Source of the DNA: CAVWSM01 sp963798505
GTDB taxonomy: Bacteria; Actinomycetota; Actinomycetes; Jiangellales; Jiangellaceae
DNA: 64,000 nt
Assembly (NCBI GenBank): GCA_963798505.1
Contig: CAWCTX010000005.1
Location: forward strand, 1,178,001-1,242,000
Direction of reading: 5' to 3'
The notes under the pieces are model-generated. The model did not search any database. It was given only the letters and a program-made list of their open reading frames with translations, and was not told the origin of the DNA. Positions 58,134-64,000 of the stretch are shown here, one piece after another (position 1 is the first letter of the stretch; each line of letters starts with the position of its first letter). Made by a program: the position numbers and the translations under genes.

Positions 58134-59035
58134 GCGCTGATCCCGGCCGCCGCGAGGTCGGCGCGGAGGAGCTCGACCTGCTCATCGGTCGCATCGACCA
58201 GCGGAGAACGGACGGTCCGCGTAGGCAGCACACCGAGCAGCTGCAGCGCCGCCTTGGCCATGATCACGCCCTGGGTGCGCGTCATGATGGACCGTACGGC
58301 CGGGAGCAGCGACGCGTTGAGGCGTCGGGCCTCGGCCAGGTCACCCGCGTCGACCGCGCGGACCATGGCGGCCAGCTGCGGGGTGGCGACGTGCGAGACG
58401 ACGCTGACCATGCCGACGGCGCCCTGGGCCAGCTGCGCGAGGTTGATCGCGTCGGAGCCGCAGTAGTAGGCGAGGTCGGTGCGGGCGAGCACCCATGCGG
58501 TGGCGTAGAGGTCGTCCTTCGCATCCTTGACGGCGACGATGCGCTCGTGCTCCGCGAGCCGGACGAGCGTCTCGGTGTCGATCGCGGTGCCGGTGCGACC
58601 AGGGATGTCGTACAGAATCACCGGCAACGCGGTCGCGTCTGCCACGGCGCGGAAGTGCGCCAGCAGCCCATCTTGCGGCGGTTTGTTGTAGAAGGGCGTG
58701 ACGACGAGCGCGCCGTGCGCCCCGGCCTTTTCGGCGGCGCGGGCCAGCTCGAGGCTGTGGTGAGTGTCGTAGGTGCCGACGCCTGCGACCACCTTGGCGC
58801 GGTCGCCGACGGCGTCGACAACGGCGCGCAGCAGCTGCTCCTTCTCGGCGTCGCTGGTCGTCGGGCTCTCACCGGTCGTCCCGCTGATCACCAGCCCGTC
58901 GTTGCCCTGGTCGACGAGGTGGGCGGCGAGCTTGGCCGCGCCGTCGAGGTCGAGCGAGCCGTCCGCGCGGAACGGCGTCGCCATGGCAGTCAGGACCCGC
59001 CCGAAGGGTGCCCCATAAGTCGAGTTCTCGGCCAT
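58130..59035 (-). CDS. dapA: 4-hydroxy-tetrahydrodipicolinate synthase
   Basis: 301 residues, class I aldolase fold. FGRVLTAMATPFRADGSLDL opens it, GLVISGTTGESPTTSDAEKE is the substrate-binding motif, the catalytic Tyr is in PVILYDIPGRTG and the Schiff-base Lys in RIVAVKDAKDDLYA. It condenses pyruvate with aspartate semialdehyde, the first committed step toward lysine and diaminopimelate. Its start ATG is at 59035. dapB, the next enzyme, lies 4 kb upstream on the same strand, separated by an inserted accessory block read in the opposite direction. thyX, common here in relatives, is not seen. Confidence 0.96.
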   Translation of the reverse strand: MAENSTYGAPFGRVLTAMATPFRADGSLDLDGAAKLAAHLVDQGNDGLVISGTTGESPTTSDAEKEQLLRAVVDAVGDRAKVVAGVGTYDTHHSLELARAAEKAGAHGALVVTPFYNKPPQDGLLAHFRAVADATALPVILYDIPGRTGTAIDTETLVRLAEHERIVAVKDAKDDLYATAWVLARTDLAYYCGSDAINLAQLAQGAVGMVSVVSHVATPQLAAMVRAVDAGDLAEARRLNASLLPAVRSIMTRTQGVIMAKAALQLLGVLPTRTVRSPLVDATDEQVELLRADLAAAGISA

Positions 59036-59141
59036 GGTCGAAGGCTACCGGTCGGGGACGTCGGGGCAGGTTGCAGATATTGGCAGGTAACAATGCGTGT
59101 ATCGACGTGCGCCATGAGCATCCGTACGGCACGCTGGTGTT

Positions 59142-59621
59142 GTGGACACGGGGGTCCGCACGCTCGGGCGTTTCGTCCGCTGGGGGCTGGTCCACGGGCC
59201 AGCCTGGGGCGTGCTTGCCATGGTGCTCAACTCGCTGTTGCCCGAGGACGTCGCCGCGATCGGCGGCCAGGGGCTCGCCCTCGACCTGCTGGCAGGCGCC
59301 GCCGCCGGCGTCGTGGCGGGGCCGGTGCTCGGCCTGATCGTCGGCATCACGTGTGTCGCCGCGGCGCATCTGCCCCGGTGGCTGCTCGATGCCCCTGACT
59401 ACGTCGCCATGGCCGCGGTGCTCGGCGCCGCAGCCGTCGTCGTGCGGCCGTTGGAGAACGGCAACGATCCGGTGCTGTCACTTCTGGCACTCGGAGCCGT
59501 GGCACTCCCCGCGGTGATCGATGCGGCATTGAGCGCCGCCTCGCTGCTGCATCCGCTCCATCCGGAGCAGCTCGAGGCTCGGCGCCCGTTGCGGCTGCCG
59601 GCTCGACTCCGCTTCCGCTAA
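59142..59621 (+). CDS. Hypothetical four-helix membrane protein
   Basis: 159 residues from a GTG at 59142. Hydrophobic segments are GLVHGPAWGVLAMVLNSL, LALDLLAGAAAGVVAGPVLG, YVAMAAVLGAAAVVV and LSLLALGAVALPAVIDAALS. The C-terminus is basic (RRPLRLPARLRFR). I do not recognise the family. It is divergent from dapA and is followed 13 nt after its stop by a 51-nt hairpin, so it is probably transcribed alone. Confidence 0.65.
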   Translation: MDTGVRTLGRFVRWGLVHGPAWGVLAMVLNSLLPEDVAAIGGQGLALDLLAGAAAGVVAGPVLGLIVGITCVAAAHLPRWLLDAPDYVAMAAVLGAAAVVVRPLENGNDPVLSLLALGAVALPAVIDAALSAASLLHPLHPEQLEARRPLRLPARLRFR

Positions 59622-59634
59622 CCTCGCCGACTTC

Positions 59635-59685
59635 GACGCAACGCCACCCCGCGTCGAACCTATCGACGCAGGGTGCCGTTGCGTC
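59635..59685 (+). terminator. 51-nt hairpin, 23-bp arms with loop ACCTA
   Basis: Left arm 59635-59657 (GACGCAACG, C, CACCC, C, GCGTCGA) and right arm 59663-59685 are complementary at 21 of 23 positions around the 5-nt loop ACCTA (59658-59662). It sits 13 nt after the membrane protein gene, suggesting a terminator without U-tract. Geometry and loop are the same as in the palindrome within rimO, though the arm sequences differ. Confidence 0.8.
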
Positions 59686-59711
59686 CATGGGTGCCTGCAA
59701 GGATTGCCGCC

Positions 59712-60257
59712 ATGGCCGATCGAAGCGTGCGCCTCGCCCGACCCGCCGAAGCGCCGGCCATCGGGGCCGTCCAAGCCCGCTCGTGGACCAAGTCGTACGC
59801 ATCGGTGCTGCCCGGCGACGTGCTCGGCGATCTCGACGCTGCCGGGTTCGCGCAGGTCTGGGGGCTGGCGATCGAGCGGCCGCCGACGGCCCGGCACCGT
59901 GTGCTGGTCGCGCTCGATGGCAACCGCGTCGTGGGCTTCGCCGCGACTGCGCCGAGCGAGTCGCCGGACGCCGAGCCCGGCGCCGACGGTGAGATCGTCG
60001 CGTTCCACGTCGACCCCGGCGAGTTGGGCGCCGGCCACGGCTCGCGCCTGCTGACGGCGTGCGTCGAGACGCTGCGCGCCGACGGGTTCATTCGCGGGGA
60101 GGCGTGGATGCTCGCGCAGGACGACGCGCGGCGGGCGTTCTTCGAGGGCGCCGGCTGGGCGCCGGACGGGGCGCACCGGCGGCTCGACCTCTACGGCGAC
60201 GAACAGGTGATGATCAGCGAGGTACGCCTGCACACCGACGTACGGCCGGAGTCGTGA
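59712..60257 (+). CDS. GNAT family N-acetyltransferase
   Basis: 181 residues from the ATG at 59712. It begins VRLARPAEAPAIGAVQARSW. The acetyl-CoA-binding region is EIVAFHVDPGELGAGHGSRL, and the C-terminal GNAT strand is MLAQDDARRAFFEGAGWAPD. The family pattern (RxxD/E-AxxIxxVQxxSW, HVxPxxxGxGxGxxL) fits RimI-like acetyltransferases of unknown substrate. Its stop overlaps the azlC start (GTGA), so it heads a coupled trio with azlC and azlD. Confidence 0.88.
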   Translation: MADRSVRLARPAEAPAIGAVQARSWTKSYASVLPGDVLGDLDAAGFAQVWGLAIERPPTARHRVLVALDGNRVVGFAATAPSESPDAEPGADGEIVAFHVDPGELGAGHGSRLLTACVETLRADGFIRGEAWMLAQDDARRAFFEGAGWAPDGAHRRLDLYGDEQVMISEVRLHTDVRPES

Positions 60258-60943
60258 CCGACTGGCCGGAGGCCAGGCGCGAGGTCGTCCGCGACGCGCT
60301 CGGCGTGGGGATCGCCACGGGTGCGTACGGCCTCTCGTACGGCGCCATCGGTGTGGCCAGCGGCCTGTCGGTCGTGCAGACGTGCGCGTTGTCGGTCCTG
60401 CTGTTCAGCGGCGGGTCGCAGTTCGCGCTGGCTGGTGTGGTCGGCGCCGGGGGCTCACCGGTCACTGGCACGGCAACCGCGATCCTGCTCGGCACCCGCA
60501 ACGCGTTGTACGGGCCCCGCCTCGCCACGCTGCTCGACGTGCGCGGGACGCGTCGGCTCGTCGCGGCCCAGCTCACCATCGACGAGTCAACGGCGATGGC
60601 CGTCGGGCAGGAGGGCGCGAGGCCGGCGCGGCTGGCGTTCTGGGCGACCGGCCTCGCGGTCTATGTGCTGTGGAATCTCGCGACGCTGCTGGGCGCAATC
60701 GCCGGCTCTGCGCTGGGCGAGCCGGAAACGTACGGCCTGGACGCCGCGGTCGGCGCGGCGTTCCTGGCGCTGCTGTGGCCGCGGCTCACCGACGGGACGT
60801 CGCGGCTGGTGGCCGTGCTGGCAGCGGCCGTCGCGCTGGGTCTCATTCCCCTGACGCCGGCAGGCGTCCCGGTGATGGCGGCGGCGCTCGTCGCTCTGGT
60901 AGTCGGCTTGCGTGCGCCGGCAACCGACATGAAGGAGGCGTGA
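60254..60943 (+). CDS. azlC: AzlC family branched-chain amino acid exporter, large subunit
   Basis: 229 residues from GTG 60254. AzlC fold: DALGVGIATGAYGLSYGAIG, LSVLLFSGGSQFALAGVVGA, AILLGTRNALYGPRLATLLD and AAQLTIDESTAMAVGQEGAR, with about seven membrane helices. With AzlD it exports branched-chain amino acids (BrnFE in Corynebacterium exports isoleucine, leucine, valine and methionine). The stop overlaps the azlD ATG, and a GAAGGAGG ribosome-binding site for azlD lies in its last codons. Confidence 0.92.
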   Translation: MTDWPEARREVVRDALGVGIATGAYGLSYGAIGVASGLSVVQTCALSVLLFSGGSQFALAGVVGAGGSPVTGTATAILLGTRNALYGPRLATLLDVRGTRRLVAAQLTIDESTAMAVGQEGARPARLAFWATGLAVYVLWNLATLLGAIAGSALGEPETYGLDAAVGAAFLALLWPRLTDGTSRLVAVLAAAVALGLIPLTPAGVPVMAAALVALVVGLRAPATDMKEA

Positions 60944-61248
60944 TGGCGCTCTGGTGGGCGGTGCTTGTGGCGTCGGCGGGATGCTTCGCGCTCAAGCTCG
61001 CTGGCCTGTCGGTGCCGCAGGAGGTGCTCGACCGGCCGGTCGTGCAGCGCATCGCCGCGCTGCTGCCGGTGGCGCTCATGGCCGCGCTCGTCGTGGTGCA
61101 GACATTTGCGGGCGAACGGGCGATCGTCATCGACGCGCGCGTGGCCGGGCTCGGCGTCGCCGTTGTCGCCCTGTTGTGCAGGGCGCCGTTCCTCGTCGTC
61201 GTCGGGTTGGCTGCGGTGACCGCCGCGCTTCTCCGCGTTGTGACGTGA
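60943..61248 (+). CDS. azlD: AzlD family exporter small subunit
   Basis: 101 residues, three to four membrane helices: LWWAVLVASAGCFALKLAGL, IAALLPVALMAALVVVQTFA and VAVVALLCRAPFLVVVGLAA. AzlD-type proteins carry the short central motif DARVAGLGVA and need AzlC for function. Start ATG 60943 overlaps the azlC stop (TGATG). Confidence 0.92.
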   Translation: MALWWAVLVASAGCFALKLAGLSVPQEVLDRPVVQRIAALLPVALMAALVVVQTFAGERAIVIDARVAGLGVAVVALLCRAPFLVVVGLAAVTAALLRVVT

Positions 61249-61335
61249 CGGGTCCCAGCGCTCGAGATCCTGGACGGTCCACGCACCTCACTAGGGCGCC
61301 CGGGTGACGGCGACGATGCGTTCGGTTTGAATGCG

Positions 61336-61389
61336 TTGACGCAACCAGGTGATTGCTATAAGTTGAGTAGCAACCAACTGATTGCTACA
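61336..61389. promoter_or_regulatory. Promoter with tandem operator for the SRPBCC-ArsR operon
   Basis: Two 20-nt repeats, GCAACCAGGTGATTGCTATA (61341-61360) and GCAACCAACTGATTGCTACA (61370-61389), differ at three positions and are 29 nt apart. Each contains an imperfect dyad CAACCA-N2-TGATTG. TTGACG (61336-61341) and TATAAG (61357-61362) form a near-consensus promoter overlapping the first copy. The ArsR protein encoded downstream is the likely ligand. Confidence 0.7.
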
Positions 61390-61401
61390 GAGGAGACGCA
61401 C

Positions 61402-61839
61402 ATGGCATTCCCCGACCGGATCGAGCGCACACTCCAGCTGGCCCACCCGCCAGAGCGGGTGTGGGCGGCGCTGACCACCGCCGACGGCCTGGGCACCTGG
61501 TTCGGGCATCGCGCCGAGATCGACCTGCGCGTCGGTGGCCAGGCCAAGCTCACCTGGGACAGCGGCGACACCGCCACCCTCACCATCGAGCGCCTCGAAC
61601 CGCCACGCGTCTTCGGCTACACCTGGCCGGTCTCCGGCCTTCCCGACGGCGATCCGCGACGCACCTATGTGGAGTTCACGCTGGAGCCCACCAGCACCGG
61701 CACCGCGCTGACGTTGGTCGAAAGCGGGTTCGCGCAACTGCCGGATGCCGCAGACCACAAGGTGGCCTATTCGGGCAACACCGAGGGCTGGGCGAACGAG
61801 CTCGGTGAGCTGGTCGCATACCTCGATGGCCAAGCCTGA
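61402..61839 (+). CDS. SRPBCC (AHSA1-like) domain protein
   Basis: 145 residues from ATG 61402, with AGAGGAG upstream. The hydrophobic-pocket fold appears in RIERTLQLAHPPERVWAALT, LGTWFGHRAEIDLRVGGQAK, LEPPRVFGYTWPV and EFTLEPTSTGTALTLVESGF, ending GWANELGELVAYLDG. These proteins bind small lipophilic ligands and are very often paired with ArsR regulators, as here. The ligand is unknown. It overlaps the ArsR gene by 14 nt. Confidence 0.92.
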   Translation: MAFPDRIERTLQLAHPPERVWAALTTADGLGTWFGHRAEIDLRVGGQAKLTWDSGDTATLTIERLEPPRVFGYTWPVSGLPDGDPRRTYVEFTLEPTSTGTALTLVESGFAQLPDAADHKVAYSGNTEGWANELGELVAYLDGQA

Positions 61840-62155
61840 TCTGGAGGCCGTGGCGCAGGAGGTCTTCGCCGCCTTGGCCGATCCGAGCCGGCGAGGGGTC
61901 CTCGCCGCGCTCGCGGCCAGGGGGCCGGCCACCGCGACAGATCTGGCCGCCCAATTGCCGATCACCCGGCAGGCCATCGCCAAGCATCTCGCCCTGCTGG
62001 CCGAGGCGGGGCTGGTGGTGGCCGAGCCGGGAGAGCGGCGCCGAGTCCGTTACCGGCTGGACTCCGCGCCCATGAAGGTGGCACAGCAATTCCTGGCCGC
62101 GCTTGCCCGCGACTGGGACGGCCCACTGGCCGCCCTGCAAGACCGGTTGAAGTGA
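61826..62155 (+). CDS. ArsR family transcriptional regulator
   Basis: 109 residues from ATG 61826. Winged helix: EEVFAALADPSRRGVLAALA-like start (VAQEVFAALADPSRRGVLAA), RGPATATDLAAQLPITRQAI recognition region, and AKHLALLAEAGLVVAEPGER with the wing RRRVRYRL. It lacks the metal-binding ELCVCDL motif of ArsR/SmtB sensors, so it is the metal-independent group partnered with SRPBCC proteins. It is translated in coupling with the SRPBCC gene and probably represses the operon through the tandem 20-nt repeats. Confidence 0.93.
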   Translation: MAKPDLEAVAQEVFAALADPSRRGVLAALAARGPATATDLAAQLPITRQAIAKHLALLAEAGLVVAEPGERRRVRYRLDSAPMKVAQQFLAALARDWDGPLAALQDRLK

Positions 62156-62265
62156 GGGCCGGCTCCCGCACGACCCCCACCGGACGACCCCGCGCAGCGC
62201 TGGGCCGTCCTGCCTACCGAAGTCGCTGTCCGAGTCTCGACCAACCCCGCCCACAGGAGGATCTG

Positions 62266-62481
62266 TTGTTCGATCCGACCGCGATGATCATGGCTGACAA
62301 GGCGACCCAGCACCACATGCTGTCCGCCCGCCTAAAGGCGAGCATGACGCCCGAACGCCCGCCGCGGCAGCGCGGCGACGCGATGCGCCGGCTGACCGTG
62401 GTGGCGCTTCGCCGTCTCGCCGACCGGCTCGAGCCGCGCCGCGTCAACACCTCCGCGCCAGCGCCTTGCGAAGTCGGTTGA
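62266..62481 (+). CDS. Hypothetical small protein
   Basis: 71 residues if the TTG at 62266 is used; it follows CAGGAGG (62254-62260) at good distance. The sequence (FDPTAMIMADKATQHHMLSA, RLKASMTPERPPRQRGDAMR, RLTVVALRRLADRLEPRR) is basic and helical. I do not recognise it. A hairpin 28 nt after the stop supports a real transcribed end. Confidence 0.5.
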   Translation: MFDPTAMIMADKATQHHMLSARLKASMTPERPPRQRGDAMRRLTVVALRRLADRLEPRRVNTSAPAPCEVG

Positions 62482-62508
62482 GGCGCCGCCGGTCGCCGCG
62501 GTGCGGCG

Positions 62509-62534
62509 CATCCAGTCGGCTTAGCGACTGGATG
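62509..62534 (+). terminator. Hairpin after the small gene, convergent with the dapB unit
   Basis: CATCCAGTCG (62509-62518) pairs exactly with CGACTGGATG (62525-62534) across a GCTTAG loop. It lies between the small plus-strand gene and the 3' end of the minus-strand unit, so it may act in both directions. Confidence 0.7.
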
Positions 62535-62555
62535 TCACATCGGTTCACGCAAATA

Positions 62556-63003
62556 TCAGTCGCCCTCGCTTCGGTGTAGCCCGATGGCGTGGCGCATCGC
62601 TTCCCGGGCGCGCCGACGGTCGCCGGCGTCGTCGTAGGCGATCGCGAGGCGATACCACGCCTGCCAGTCCTGCGGAGCCGCCTCGACCTCGTCGCGACGG
62701 GCGACAAAGGCCGCGTCAGCGGCAGCCCGCTCCGCGCGGCCGGAGGGGCGCCGGGGCAGGTCGTCCGGGGGAAGCCCGCCGGCTGTCGCAAGCTCGGCCG
62801 CCAGCTGCTGCATGTCCCGCCCGAAGCTGACCTCGCGCCACACCAGCATCGCCGCCACCACGGGCACGGCGATCACGCCGAGGCCGAGCAGCACCGCAGC
62901 AGGCTCGCCGTCGCTGATGAGCGCGACCCCGCGCCACGCGATGAGTGCCGAGACCAGCGTCGCGACTGCCGGCAAGCAGCCAGGCAACGACCCGAGCGGT
63001 CAT
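62556..63003 (-). CDS. Small membrane protein with TPR-like tail, downstream of dapB, frameshifted
   Basis: The ATG at 63003 overlaps the dapB stop (ATGA) and encodes MTARVVAWLLAG before a one-base shift near 62965. The next frame has IAWRGVALISDGEPAAVLLG and VIAVPVVAAMLVWREVSFG (two membrane helices), then LAAELATAGGLPPDDLPRRP and a TPR-like helix pair QDWQAWYRLAIAYDDAGDRR and RAREAMRHAIGLH. The same layout occurs after dapB in related actinobacteria. Function is unknown. Confidence 0.72.
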
Positions 63004-63749
63004 GGAAGACCCAGGAAGGCGTCCAGTCCCACGGTCAGCCCCGGCGTCGAGGGGACACGTCGGATGCCCAGCAGGACACCCGGCATGAAAGACGCGCGGT
63101 TCATCGAGTCGTGTCGGATAGACAGCGTCTCCCCCGCGTCGCCGAGCAGCACCTCCTGGTGCGCGACGAGCCCCCGAAGCCGAACGGCATGCACATGCAC
63201 ACCGTCGACCACACTGCCGCGGGCGCCGTCGAGCGCCTCGGTTGTCGCGTCGGGGACGGGCCCCCGCCCCGCCGCTGCGCGGGCCGCCGCCACCCGCTCG
63301 GCCGTGCGACGCGCGGTGCCCGATGGCGCGTCCGCCTTGTCGGGATGGTGGAGCTCGACGATCTCCACGGACTCGTAGAACCGGGCCGCCTGCTCGGCGA
63401 ACCGCATCATCAGCACCGCGCCCACCGAGAAGTTCGGCGCGATCAGGACACCGACCTGCGGAGCTTCGGCGAGCCAGCCGCGCACCGTGTCGAGCCGATC
63501 TGGCGTGAAGCCGGTAGTGCCGACGACCGCGTGGATGCCGTGCTCGATGCAGAAGCGAAGGTTGTCCATGACGGCGTCGGGGCGAGTCAGGTCGACGGCC
63601 ACCTCAGCGCCGGCTTCGGTCCCCATCGGGAGCGGGTCATCCCGTCCGATCCGCGCGACCAGATCGAGGTCGTCGGCGGCCTCGACAGCCGCGCACGCCT
63701 CGCTGCCCATGCGCCCGTGCGCGCCGAGCACAGCCACCCTGATCGTCAT
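63000..63749 (-). CDS. dapB: 4-hydroxy-tetrahydrodipicolinate reductase
   Basis: 249 residues. The NAD(P)-binding motif is VAVLGAHGRMGSEACAAVEA. GIHAVVGTTGFTPDRLDTV and LIAPNFSVGAVLMMRFAEQA follow, and the catalytic HH-x-x-K segment is VELHHPDKADAPSGTA. It reduces the DapA product in the DAP/lysine pathway. A coupled small membrane gene follows. The M16 peptidase gene lies 14 nt upstream, the usual actinobacterial order. Confidence 0.96.
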   Translation of the reverse strand: MTIRVAVLGAHGRMGSEACAAVEAADDLDLVARIGRDDPLPMGTEAGAEVAVDLTRPDAVMDNLRFCIEHGIHAVVGTTGFTPDRLDTVRGWLAEAPQVGVLIAPNFSVGAVLMMRFAEQAARFYESVEIVELHHPDKADAPSGTARRTAERVAAARAAAGRGPVPDATTEALDGARGSVVDGVHVHAVRLRGLVAHQEVLLGDAGETLSIRHDSMNRASFMPGVLLGIRRVPSTPGLTVGLDAFLGLP

Positions 63750-63763
63750 CGGGTCCCTCTCGC

Positions 63764-64000
63764 TTACGCCACCGCGCGGGTGAACCGCTCATCGTCGTCG
63801 AACGGTCCGATGACCGCCAGCGATGGTCGGGCGCCGAGCACCTCGGCCGCCACCGCGCTGACGTCGTCGAGGCTCACCCCGTCGACCCGCGCGATGAGCT
63901 CGTCGACGCTGGGCAGCTCGCCGTAGACCAGCTCGGCCTTGGCGATGCGGCCCATCCGAGACGACGTGTCCTCCAACCCGAGCACGAGCCCGCCCCGCAG
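63764..64000 (-). CDS. M16 family metallopeptidase, C-terminal end (gene continues past the window)
   Basis: Only the last 78 or so residues are inside: RGGLVLGLEDTSSRMGRIAK, AELVYGELPSVDELIARVDG, VSLDDVSAVAAEVLGARPSL and AVIGPFDDDERFTRAVA. This matches the C-terminal half-barrel of insulinase-like (pitrilysin) processing peptidases encoded upstream of dapB in actinobacteria. The zinc site HxxEH would lie in the part outside the window. Confidence 0.85.
   Translation of the reverse strand: MRGGLVLGLEDTSSRMGRIAKAELVYGELPSVDELIARVDGVSLDDVSAVAAEVLGARPSLAVIGPFDDDERFTRAVA

Noticed and set aside
55665..58466. A 933-codon plus-strand open frame opposite ftsK, rnj and dapA
   Set aside because: Same reason: antisense shadow of three well-conserved genes, no domain, no ribosome-binding site.

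Overview
The window is high-GC, densely packed bacterial chromosome with the housekeeping gene order of an actinobacterium (Actinomycetota). Landmarks are M16 peptidase-dapB, dapA-rnj-ftsK, rimO-pgsA, cinA-clgR, recA-recX next to DUF3046, gluABCD beside miaB, miaA-dapF, hflX, and lexA divergent from a ChiZ-like LysM gene with nrdR-nrdJ. The HNH/DUF222 protein, the ClgR-type regulator and the NrdR/class II ribonucleotide reductase pair fit the same group. A Nocardioidaceae/Propionibacteriales member is plausible, but that is only an impression from gene order. There are no rRNA or tRNA genes, CRISPR arrays or insertion sequences.

Layout. 1-5.3 kb: frameshifted pirin and ERCC4-Lsr2 nuclease genes, then intein-containing nrdJ. 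5.3-8.2 kb: nrdR, LysM gene, two SOS boxes, lexA, phhA. 8.2-15.1 kb: DinG-type helicase, aldo/keto reductase, S9 peptidase, gamma-glutamyltransferase. 15.1-23.3 kb: hflX, dapF, miaA, DUF3352, miaB and small genes. 23.4-26.6 kb: glutamate-type ABC importer gluABCD. 26.7-33.0 kb: rny, SOS-boxed DUF222-HNH gene, recX, recA with a 364-residue intein. 33.0-42.7 kb: MFS, DUF3046, drug-type ABC exporter, lhr, GNAT, flavin reductase. 42.8-49.0 kb: ROK regulator, nei, clgR, cinA, MarR regulator and its divergent ABC exporter. 49.0-59.0 kb: pgsA, rimO, lipoprotein, Asp-box secreted protein, ftsK, rnj, dapA. 59.1-64 kb: membrane protein, GNAT, azlCD, SRPBCC-ArsR pair, dapB and the end of an M16 peptidase gene.

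Two themes connect the genes. First, a DNA-damage network: lexA, the LysM division-inhibitor candidate, recA-recX and the DUF222-HNH gene all carry LexA-type boxes (TCGAAC-N4-GTTCGA-like), and DinG, Lhr, Nei and the ERCC4 nuclease add repair functions. Second, essential metabolism and RNA processing: lysine/DAP synthesis (dapA, dapB, dapF), tRNA and ribosome modification (miaA, miaB, rimO), RNases Y and J, and deoxynucleotide supply (nrdJ under NrdR).

The most unusual structures are two 51-nt palindromes with identical geometry (23-nt arm, loop ACCTA, 23-nt arm) but unrelated arm sequences. One lies between genes; the other lies in frame inside rimO. Two inteins, one starting exactly at the redox cysteine of NrdJ, are also notable. 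About two dozen one-base frameshifts interrupt otherwise well-conserved genes, including essential ones. Most are therefore probably sequencing or assembly errors, and frameshifted genes are annotated over their full inferred span.
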